Assembly (NCBI GenBank): GCA_020746995.1
Contig: JAGPXD010000006.1
Span: forward strand, 1,240,001-1,304,000
From: Plectosphaerella cucumerina
Taxonomy: Eukaryota; Ascomycota; Sordariomycetes; Glomerellales; Plectosphaerellaceae
Direction of reading: 5' to 3'
Length of the DNA stretch: 64,000 nt
In this document: piece by piece, positions 56,247-64,000 of the stretch
Layout: each line of letters starts with the position of its first letter
Position numbering within the stretch: position 1 is the stretch's first letter
The notes under the pieces: model-generated
Database searches by the model: none
Told to the model about the DNA's origin: nothing
Seen by the model: the letters and a program-made list of their open reading frames with translations, nothing else
Translations under genes and position numbers: made by a program

Positions 56247-56619
56247 TCGGGCGAGGGCGAGTTCGTATGCCTTCGCTTCCAACCAACCGCCAACTGCGGG
56301 CAGGGATCGTGCTGTGCCTCACCTGCAGGGGCTTTTATCAGCTGGTCGCATTGAGGATAAGGCATTGAGTCTGGATGGGCTGACGATGTTTGTACGGTTA
56401 AATGCAGACGACCAACAGACAGATGCCAAGAAGGTCAGGGGTCTGAGAGCTTGGCTTGGCTCCTGAATTGGACCATCTCCGTGTAACCAGGTGAGGTCAT
56501 TGTCGAATAGACTGGTAGACTTCAAGATACTTTTCTTCATTCATTTGAACTTGTAGCTTTTCGGAATGAACCTCTGTTATACAAGCCCCTCGGTGAAGCT
56601 TGTTACCCAGCAGGAACTT
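56247..56619. other. Short intergenic region, both neighbours on minus strand
   Basis: About 370 nt with the promoter of the membrane protein and the 3' flank of the alpha-galactosidase. No coding signal. Confidence 0.5.
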
Positions 56620-58192
56620 TTACTCTGAGGCCTCCGCATCCACCACCTCCCGCTTCTTCACACACTCAACCTCGTGAATGCGGAGGGCAGCCGTGTCATG
56701 CGGCTCAAGGTCAACAGTAATGGACCCCTCGAAGGCGCCAATATCCTTGCCAGTCCACATGTCGTGCACGACATAGCGCTTGGAGGCATCCAGGTTCGGC
56801 ACCTCATCGAACTTGATCTCCCGCTCACCAGCCTCATCAAGAGTGTTGAGCACAAACACATGGTGACCGCGCGTCGACTCGCCGTACCAGTACTCAGCAG
56901 GGTGCGAGATGTTCCACGTATAATCCGGGTTCACACCCCATTTGTACGGGCGAGCCGAGGCACCAAAGACAGGGTCCTGGTTGAAAGCGACGAGCTCCTC
57001 GTTGGCGAGAATGGCCAGAATCTCAGGACGGATGCCGTGCAGACGAGTGCCAATGAGGAGAGGCGAACGAAGGGCCGCCCAGAGGGCAAAGTGACTCCGG
57101 CTCTCGGCATCGGTGAGCTCGCCGTTGCCGACCTCGAGCATGTCCCAGTCGTTGTGGCCCCAGAAGTTGGACGTGTTCCAGAAGAATGAGGCGTGGTTGA
57201 GAATGGGAGCGATACCCCACGACCACTCGTGCTTGCCGTGCCAAACGGGGTAGATGTCTCCCCACATGCGCCAGCTGTGGCCCGTGTCATTGCCCCATTG
57301 CTCGACGTGGGCGTGGCCCCAGGCGCAGAGGGAGTACTGGATCACGCGGTCCTGGGCCACGAGGGCGTCGCGCATGCGGCGGAAGCGCTCGGCGGATTTG
57401 GAGGTGGACCAGTCGTAGCCGGGGGGAGCGGGCTGGTCGGTCTTGGAGTTGACGGGGGAGCCGTCGTCTTGCTTCTCGTTGGGAGGGCCGCCGAACCAGT
57501 TCTCGGGGACGTACTGGGGACGGAGTCAGATGTGGTCTTCAGGGGTGACAGAGCAAGACGCCAAATGGAGAGGAGACTTACCTTCCAGTCATCCCACCAC
57601 TCCTCGGGGACGGCGCAGTTGTCGTACTTGAGGTCTGGACGGTCAGCATGAACAGGTCGAAGGAAGAGGGAAAAGGGTGAACTTACAGTCAATGCCCCAT
57701 TTGGCAAACGTCGCAGCATCAACTTCCTCATGACCAAGGGAAGCCTCGAAGCCACCACAGGTCGATAGGCCTAGACAAACGTATCAGCTTCTATTCTACA
57801 GAATTGAGGTCCCCAGAGAACCCACCAGCATTGCTGTAAATGCCCAGCTTCAACCCGAGCTCATGGATCTTGTCGGCCACATGGCTGATACCACGCGGGA
57901 ACTTCTCATAGTCGACAATAATCTCGCCCGTCTCATTGTCGCGGCGCTTGACCTTGTCGCTCCAGCAGTCGTCAATGTTGACGTACTCGTACCCGAGGTC
58001 CTTGAGCCCATAGTCGACCAGCAGCTGGCCGACCTCGAGGAAGACGGCCTCGCTGATGTCGCAGCCGTACTCGTTCCACGAGTTCCAGCCCAGAGCCGGG
58101 AGACGGCCGACGCCGTCTTTGCTCGTGAGCTGCGCGGCTCCCACGGCCGCCAGGGAGAGGCCGGTCCCCGCGAGGGTGCTGATGATGCCCAT
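56620..58192 (-). CDS. GH27 alpha-galactosidase
   Basis: Hydrolyses terminal alpha-1,6-galactosyl residues (raffinose-type sugars, galactomannan side chains); about 465 aa. Exons on minus: 58192-57826, 57770-57687, 57634-57582, 57513-56620. GH27 barrel landmarks: ALGWNSWNEYGCDISE, YEYVNIDDCWSDK, KLGIYSNAGLSTCGGF, KYDNC with nucleophile Asp155, and GHNDWDMLEVGNGELTDAESRSHFALWAALRSPLLIGT, the conserved block after the acid/base region. The C-terminal beta domain follows (HVFVLNTLDEAGEREI). The N terminus MGIISTLAGTGLSLAAVGAAQ is only weakly hydrophobic, so secretion is uncertain. Splicing at all three introns restores family motifs exactly. A TPS2 gene lies downstream past a membrane protein gene; no co-regulation is implied. 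Confidence 0.93.
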
Positions 58193-59785
58193 GTCTGCTG
58201 CTGCTGGTTCCTGACAGTCGCCGAGCGGGTGCTTGATTGATGGGTCAGCTGATGGTCGAGATCTGGGGAAGGATGGCCCTTTTAAGGACTTGAGCTCACT
58301 TGCGCGGCATCGCCCTGCTGGCCGTTGACGAGCTTCCCCGCCACTGCGGCGAGGAACACGCCCCTCGCCCCGAAGCTCCCGCATCTTCTCGGTACGCCCA
58401 TTGGTTCTCTTATTTCGACGTTGGCAAAGTCGACGCACGATCAGTCGAACGGGCCCAGTTCCCGGGGCGGGGGAGATGCTGCAGTTCGGAGGATCGACGC
58501 CCGTCGACCCCAAAGACAAGAGTTGCAAGGGGCCCGAAGAGCAGGGCCAAGCAGAATCAGCACGATGTCACGCCGGTGACGTTGGCCTGGGATGCAGGAA
58601 ATGGGGATCTGGGCCCGGATCAAGTGCGTCGGATGCCGGGTGAACAACGATGGATGGAGGGGGTGGCGAGACGACGGGCAACGCGGGGTGGAAAAGGGGG
58701 GTTTTGACGACCAGGCACGGCGAGTGTTCGCCCGCCCCGGAGCTGCGTCTTGTGCCTGGGGGGCGCTGATGCGGGCCGGGGCGAGCGAACCGGGTAAAAG
58801 CATCCTGCGGTCAGGGTGGTCTAGCGGCGGCATTCAGGGGGCTGGATTGGAGAATGCGGCCAGGGGCAGGGGACTTTTGGGGGGATGGTGCAGCCGCCGG
58901 CAGCGGATGGGTTTTCCTGTTTTCCTGGTGGTTTTCCGTTTTCCCTCGGGTGAAGGTGAGGGAGGGGATTGTCTTGGTGTGTCTGGTGTCTCTGTTTCTG
59001 GTACCTGTTGAGTTCAAGCTGGCGTACGAGTAGAGAGTCCGGCAGAGGATCAAAAAAACATTCAGCCAATGAATCTCAGCACAGGCTGTGTACTTGCCAG
59101 ACAACCCCAGTTTCCTCTCTGTTAAGCCTCAGGGACTACCTGCATTATGAATCTGGGAAGGTCCAGGCATAGACTCAGAGGTAAGAAGTACCTATGTAGT
59201 CCTTTTTATGCCCATCACTTGCCATGCTTATGGTTGCTAGTCCAATCCACACAGAGAACCTTCATGTTCGACAAACCAAGTTATGGATTTACCAGCCGAG
59301 TGAACAATTCCGATCCATCCGCAGTCAGTCTTATTTAGATCGGAAGTGAATGAATCAGGTACCGTAATAAGCGCACGCTAGCACGTAGCTGTGGCTGATA
59401 TTCGCGAGTTTGCTCACTCGTTGAGGCTCTCTGAATCCTCACAACCAGAAGACTTGAGTCCTTGATTTTCAGATTGAGTAGCGGCTTCTCAGCCGGCTCA
59501 CCCCAATAATACGACTGCCGATACCAGGTAGAAACAATCACTGAAGGGTGGAATGAATCTTACACAATGTGTTGCAGCTACTCATTGCACCTCAACATGG
59601 ATCACACCTGTGATCATGTGAATCTGTAGCTGAACATGGTGAGCAAGCCTCTCCCCAGACAGGTCCTCTCTCAACCCTGTATATTACATCTGCCAGAGGC
59701 AAGTTCTGCCACAATCCTCACTCAACACCAAAATCACAACAGAACATCAAACAACCAACAACTCACAACCAACCCAACACCCACC
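58193..59785. other. Intergenic, divergent upstream regions
   Basis: About 1.6 kb between the minus-strand alpha-galactosidase and the plus-strand orphan ORF. Scattered small ORFs only. The 3' half (59.1-59.7 kb) is AT-richer than the window average. Confidence 0.45.
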
Positions 59786-59918
59786 ATGAACCGTCAACCC
59801 GATTCCCGATCTCCCCCCGCGGACCGCCCTGCCTCCAGGCCTCTGGGGGCGAGAGACAGAAACTCCCTCCAGCAACACCCGCAACTTCACCCCCCGCACG
59901 GGCGGCACGGCCCGCAGC

Positions 59919-60677
59919 ATGGCCGGCTCGGCCAGCAACAGGAACCAAGAGGCCCAGGATGACCTCAACGGCTCCCACCCGGTTGACAGCCTCTTCGGCT
60001 CCGCCAGCAACATGAACCGCCCGTCGGAGTTCAGAAGAAGGTACCTGCAGTCCATGATCGAAGATGACCTTGACTACTCTTTTGGGAGGCCCCGTCCTAC
60101 CATTAACCGCCTCACGATCAATTTCTCCAACGGGCCATCCGATGGCCTATCCGACGACCTGTCCGACGGTCTGTCCGACGGCCTGTCTGACGACCTCACC
60201 GATGACCTGATCTACCCGATTCACCCCCGCAGGCCCATCGTCCCAGAGCAGCGTCGCAGCGAGATGCCTCGACACCAGGTCCGCCATGGCAATCCCATCG
60301 GACACGACGACGAGGGACGAGCCTATCTCCTCAGCGACCGTCACGCAGAGATCTGCTACGATGTCAATAGTCGACTGATGCATTGGGACCCCGATGCCCG
60401 CATCTTCGAGTCGTGGCGTTCCTTCAACCGCAGACTGGACCAAGGGGTCCCGCGCCCTCGCCGGTACGCCCCAGTCGGCACGCCCGCCCCAAGGCCCCAG
60501 CCCGCCTCGCCCAGCACTCGTGGTCGGAACGGCCTTGATCCCCTCGAGTCCGACAGGGATGTTTACATGTCGGGGGCTCTTCCTACCGGAAGCAGAGGCT
60601 TGGGCTCCTCGCGCAGCCCTCGTTTCGCGGGAAGCAGCCGTTTCCGCGATCCAGAATGGCGCTTTCCGGGGATTTAG
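59919..60677 (+). CDS. Orphan protein with SDGL/SDDL tandem repeat
   Basis: Open frame of 252 aa, no recognised domain. MAGSASNRNQEAQDD is followed by a second GSASNMNRPS copy, then a repeat of six four-residue units alternating SDGL and SDDL/TDDL (codons at 60138-60209). A middle region HDDEGRAYLLSDRHAEICYDVNSRLMHWD is more ordered, and the tail is Arg/Pro/Ser-rich. The ATG at 59919 has an adequate context (GCAGCATGGCC), but a stronger one (CCACCATGAAC) lies at 59786 in another frame, opening a 58-codon ORF that overlaps this start. The frame of the main ORF is itself open upstream of 59919 without an ATG. The true start and reality of expression are unclear. It could be a lineage-specific gene; no signal peptide or membrane segment is visible. 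Confidence 0.5.
   Translation: MAGSASNRNQEAQDDLNGSHPVDSLFGSASNMNRPSEFRRRYLQSMIEDDLDYSFGRPRPTINRLTINFSNGPSDGLSDDLSDGLSDGLSDDLTDDLIYPIHPRRPIVPEQRRSEMPRHQVRHGNPIGHDDEGRAYLLSDRHAEICYDVNSRLMHWDPDARIFESWRSFNRRLDQGVPRPRRYAPVGTPAPRPQPASPSTRGRNGLDPLESDRDVYMSGALPTGSRGLGSSRSPRFAGSSRFRDPEWRFPGI
60138..60209 (+). repeat. Six 12-bp coding tandem units (SDGL/SDDL)
   Basis: Six in-frame 12-nt units of the type TCCGACGGCCTG, encoding SDGL, SDDL, SDGL, SDGL, SDDL and TDDL. The last unit is the most diverged. Confidence 0.85.
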
Positions 60678-61240
60678 ACATTTTCAGGTCATTCAGTAAG
60701 CCTAGGGAAGAAGAGGGCTGATTGAGAGGAGGAACGGGATGAGAGATTCCTCAGCATGGACACCGGATTTAGCGAGTTGATATTAGACAATTGAAGTTGA
60801 TTTCTCTTGATTGTGCTCAGAGTGAGTGCAGATAAGTGAGGGAGCCTGGAGCTCAATTCTCCAGACAACCGGGTCTACTTGTATAGCCCCTATTCGCCGA
60901 GCACACACGGTCGTGTGGCACCCTATCAGTCTCTTGGCGTTTGGGGGACTGTCTCCTGACATGAGGGGCTTCCTCAACCTCTGCTCCCTACGTCTAAACC
61001 CTGCTCGTATACTGTAGCTGTAACTTCATTGTAGATCAGCCTTTTCCAATAACGGTGAGTGAGGTCCATGATGTTGGTGCTCGGGCAGATTCTCCCCGAC
61101 TCCTCTTTCTGTGAAATGGCGCGTCCCACCCCAGCCAATGACATTTTTTCTCTCATCGGGCAACCGACCTCACAGTCATTTCACTCTGTTGCCAAACCTT
61201 GAGCCAGCTCTGCAAGAGCAGACGCCCCCCCGCACGCATC
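60678..61240. other. Intergenic, 5' flank of 2EXR gene
   Basis: About 560 nt between two plus-strand genes. No ORF or repeat with support. It should hold the 2EXR promoter. Confidence 0.5.
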
Positions 61241-62008
61241 ATGTCCGCTACCTTCCATCACTTCACATCATTGCCCGCGGAACTTCGCCAGTACATATGG
61301 GAGCTGAGCATGGAGCCCCGCCGGGTGCCCGTTGGGAACTTCTTCCCCGTGGGCACATTCGAGCCCCCAGCACCGCCGACTCCTCCGCCAGCAGCGCCGC
61401 CCGCCGCTCTACAAGCCTGTGCCGAATCTCGGTCCTGCGTCGAACTGCATTATGTCAAGGCTTTGTTTACCGACGATTCCCGGTACACGTGGATCAATTT
61501 CGACATCGACACTGTCTGTATGAGACAGTCCACGATTCTAGAGTTCCCCGATGAGCTACTCTCCATCAGGCACCTATCCATCGATTGCAACAGCAGCGCC
61601 TTCTTCTGGGATCACGTCATCTTTTGCATAAAGCCGATGCCTCTGCTCGAAGACCTCGAGATCCGACCCATTCACGAGTTCGAGTCGAACGAGTGGTGGG
61701 CGGAGTGGGAGTGGATGATGGAGGACTACTACTATAACGAGAACCCGGTGCGCTTCCGCACGACGGTGCTCTGCTCCGATCCCGACTCCGACGTCCTCGA
61801 GCTCACCCAGGACAACTATCTTAAATTTTATCGCGACTCATATAGGAAACAGTATACAGAGGATCCTGAGAGCTTCCCGGAGGACGTGGAGCTTCCAGAC
61901 TCGGACGACGACATTGATGCCCCCCATCGGTGCCTTCCAGGTTGGCGTCATGCGCCGGGGTGTGCCTGTCCGCCTGAGGAACGCTGGGCCCCAAGATTTG
62001 ACTTTTGA
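61241..62008 (+). CDS. 2EXR domain protein
   Basis: Uninterrupted ORF of 255 aa. The opening FHHFTSLPAELRQYIWELSMEPRRV is the 2EXR (two-EXR-motif) signature FxxLPxELRxxIWxxAL.xPR, followed by ALQACAESRSCVELHY (the second E-S-R motif) and INFDIDTVCM, the usual INxxxDTxxx continuation. The family is very large in ascomycetes and has F-box-like start sequences, but its role is unknown. The C terminus is acidic and aromatic-rich (WWAEWEWMMEDYYYNENP) and ends with a Cys/His/Pro-rich tail. The ATG at 61241 follows GCATC and is the first in frame with the motif. No partner is evident nearby. Confidence 0.85.
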   Translation: MSATFHHFTSLPAELRQYIWELSMEPRRVPVGNFFPVGTFEPPAPPTPPPAAPPAALQACAESRSCVELHYVKALFTDDSRYTWINFDIDTVCMRQSTILEFPDELLSIRHLSIDCNSSAFFWDHVIFCIKPMPLLEDLEIRPIHEFESNEWWAEWEWMMEDYYYNENPVRFRTTVLCSDPDSDVLELTQDNYLKFYRDSYRKQYTEDPESFPEDVELPDSDDDIDAPHRCLPGWRHAPGCACPPEERWAPRFDF

Positions 62009-62641
62009 GCCATGAAGCAGAGCTATTTGTCATGAGGTCAATTTGAACACATGGGCTTAGGGTTTAACAAAAGTCGTACTGGCTCGTGAGTTTCGCATAC
62101 CCTTTCTCAGTCAGCTACCAGACCTAATAGCACGCTCATCAGGGGACGGATTCCAGTCCGTAAAAAACCAGACGGGGTGTAGAGTCATACGACGCAGCAC
62201 TTTACTCGACGCAGCGGCCAACAGCAAGTGCAGCAAGTCTCCAGGCCGTGCTTGAGGATTGAAGATTTGCCCCCTGACTCGGATTGGCTGTTGACTGAAC
62301 AGGTCTGCGATTCTCACGAGCCGGTGTACGACTTTCGTTGAACCCACGGGCGTGCTGATCATGCTGAGGTACGTTTGCTTTATTGGTATGCAATCGTACC
62401 AGATACGTAATATCCCAACTATCGGTTTGTCTGGCGCCGACATGAGACAGGGTTAGAGAACCGGAAGCCCTTCAAGGCACAACGTGAACGCCATGGCTTG
62501 CCGCAGGTTTCAGATGACACAGCGCAGGCACACAACATCTTACTATTCAAAAACCTGAACCTTTTCCGTGCCCCGGCACGGTCCTACACCTTTGCATCCC
62601 GACCAGGCACAGATCCTAGCTCCTAGCTCCCAACAGCCATT
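62009..62641. other. Intergenic between 2EXR gene and partial gene
   Basis: About 630 nt with no supported ORF. It contains the 2EXR 3' flank and the promoter of the gene starting at 62642. Confidence 0.5.
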
Positions 62642-64000
62642 ATGGGCACCAAGCGAGAGGGGTCACCTCTCACCTCCGAGACCCTCGACAACTTCCAGGC
62701 TCTGGGGGACTCTCTTCCCCCCACGACCACCCCGGACGGCAGACCCATCCCTTACAAGCGTGTCCGGATCCACTCCCATGACGATATGAAGGCCGCCTAC
62801 CACCTGGCGTGCGTCTACATCGAACATCCGGAAGTTGCAGACCAGCTGGAAGAACTGGTCCTGTACAACGACTCGTGTACAAACAGCTACGGACTCACTG
62901 GAAGCGACGAGACGTCCCGAAATGGAAAGCCTGCTTTCTCCGAAAAGACCCACGATGCCCTCGTCAAGCACATCTCGTCCCTCGGCCTGAGTGATGAGTC
63001 GACCGCCAGCATGACCGGGGTGCTTAGCTGGGTCAAAGAGTGCCTCAATTCCCCTGACTCCAAGGACGACATCACAAGAGACGCCAATGTTCTGGCCCAA
63101 ACCCTCACCGTCGCCATTCTCTCCCTCTGCAAGCACATCAAGACACTGCAGATAGGTTCTGTCTCTCCCTACTTTGACGAGCTTCCCCCACTTGACGAGT
63201 ACATTGTCAAGAGCAACTACGGCGCCATCCCGCACCCAGGCCTTCAGGAGCTGGAAACCGTCAATTTCTTCCCCGGTGGTTTCCTGGATGGCCGCGACTA
63301 CGACGGGGTGTTCCCGCTTGACATCATGGACTGTTTCCACAAGCTGCCGGCTTTGAAGACTTTCAGCATGTCGGCCGTCGACGAATCAGACAACAATGAA
63401 AGGTTCCTCTTCCCGCCTGGGACCGGGACCTTCTCGAAACTGCACTTCACCCATGTCGGGTTGACAAGCACTGGCATCTGCACCATGATTCGTGCTGTAA
63501 AGAGCCTCAAGGAGTTCAAGATCAAGTTTGGCGGTCTCTGGACCATAGATGGGTCCTCCACATCGCTTCACCCATCGGTTATGGGCGCATGTCTGGCCGA
63601 GCACAAGACCACCCTGCACACACTTGACTTTGATGTCAAGGATGGTGATCTCTCATATGATAATCCAAGCGACTCCGAGGATGAGGATGACGAAGAAGAC
63701 GACGATGACGACGATGATGGCAGAGTCAAGGAGAAGGAGCTGTACGATGTCGACACCAACGAGTACACCCACCCCATCGGCGGAAAGCAGAAGTTCCGCG
63801 GACCCCTGCGTCCGAAGGAGGTCACGGACACTCGCAAGCTGCAGACAAAGGGCATCGGTTCTCTCAACGAATTTGATGCGTTGACCCATCTTTCGATCAG
63901 TCCAAACGCGCTCCTTGACATTGACCGCAATCACGACTCGAACGAAGACACCGCGGCCCGTCTTGTCGATATACTTCCACCGAACCTTCAGTCTCTTTGC
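62642..64000 (+). CDS. Partial ORF, F-box/LRR-like acidic protein, cut by window end
   Basis: Open frame of exactly 453 codons from ATG 62642 to the window end, with no stop; the 3' part is missing. The sequence MGTKREGSPLTSETLDNFQAL leads into alternating helix/strand segments with leucine-rich-like spacing (LQELETVNFF, LPALKTFSMS, FSKLHFTHVGLTS, VKSLKEFKIKFGG, KTTLHTLDFDV, FDALTHLSISPNALLDI), as in the C-terminal part of fungal F-box/LRR-like proteins. A very acidic run (SEDEDDEEDDDDDDDD) lies near residues 345-360. No F-box at the N terminus is clear. Many ascomycete genomes have families of such proteins of unknown role. Confidence 0.75.
   Translation, partial: MGTKREGSPLTSETLDNFQALGDSLPPTTTPDGRPIPYKRVRIHSHDDMKAAYHLACVYIEHPEVADQLEELVLYNDSCTNSYGLTGSDETSRNGKPAFSEKTHDALVKHISSLGLSDESTASMTGVLSWVKECLNSPDSKDDITRDANVLAQTLTVAILSLCKHIKTLQIGSVSPYFDELPPLDEYIVKSNYGAIPHPGLQELETVNFFPGGFLDGRDYDGVFPLDIMDCFHKLPALKTFSMSAVDESDNNERFLFPPGTGTFSKLHFTHVGLTSTGICTMIRAVKSLKEFKIKFGGLWTIDGSSTSLHPSVMGACLAEHKTTLHTLDFDVKDGDLSYDNPSDSEDEDDEEDDDDDDDGRVKEKELYDVDTNEYTHPIGGKQKFRGPLRPKEVTDTRKLQTKGIGSLNEFDALTHLSISPNALLDIDRNHDSNEDTAARLVDILPPNLQSLC

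Overview
The window is nuclear DNA from a filamentous ascomycete (Pezizomycotina, most likely a Sordariomycete). The evidence is short introns of about 45-120 nt with GTRNGT-type donors and CTAAC/CTGAC-like branch points, GC-rich third positions, a nuclear tRNA-Cys, and a gene content of GAL4-type regulators, NACHT-ankyrin STAND proteins, BTB and 2EXR proteins, GH3/GH27/CE4 enzymes and COG/trehalose housekeeping genes. No transposon, rRNA, CRISPR or viral element is recognisable. I find 23 protein-coding genes or gene-like loci (one with an internal stop, one cut by the window end, one with an unresolved 5' end) and one tRNA. All exon boundaries were derived by eye from frame continuity and splice consensus.

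Layout. 1-2.46 kb: no gene recognised. 2.46-12.1 kb: carbohydrate block with an MFS sugar transporter (-), a regulator with two tandem Zn2Cys6 clusters (+), a cytosolic-type GH3 beta-glucosidase with a PA14 insert (-) and a secreted CE4 polysaccharide/chitin deacetylase (-). 12.9-18.0 kb: a GFA/CENP-V protein, then a 1,400-residue NACHT-ankyrin gene carrying one in-frame TAA just after the P-loop. 19-24 kb: a DUF2985 membrane protein with a 9-nt exon, a single-pass surface protein, and an 8-cysteine small secreted protein. 25.9-32 kb: Rieske protein, GNAT acetyltransferase, tRNA-Cys(GCA), MYND-like protein, 2OG-Fe(II) oxygenase. 33-35.2 kb: C2H2 regulator, with about 7.1 kb of gene-poor DNA upstream. 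42.3-46 kb: a 7-TM DUF2434-like protein and COG5, divergent. 46.2-48.6 kb: two head-to-head BTB paralogues with the same exon layout. 51.6-54.7 kb: trehalose-6-phosphate phosphatase (TPS2 type), with about 3 kb of upstream DNA. 55.1-58.2 kb: a membrane protein and a GH27 alpha-galactosidase. 59.8-64 kb: an orphan repeat-containing ORF, a 2EXR protein and a partial acidic protein.

The clearest functional grouping is transporter + regulator + intracellular beta-glucosidase, which suggests locally regulated uptake and hydrolysis of a beta-glucoside. The secreted deacetylase and the small cysteine-rich protein fit a plant- or fungus-interacting lifestyle, but that is inference. The other genes look like an ordinary mixture of housekeeping and accessory loci.
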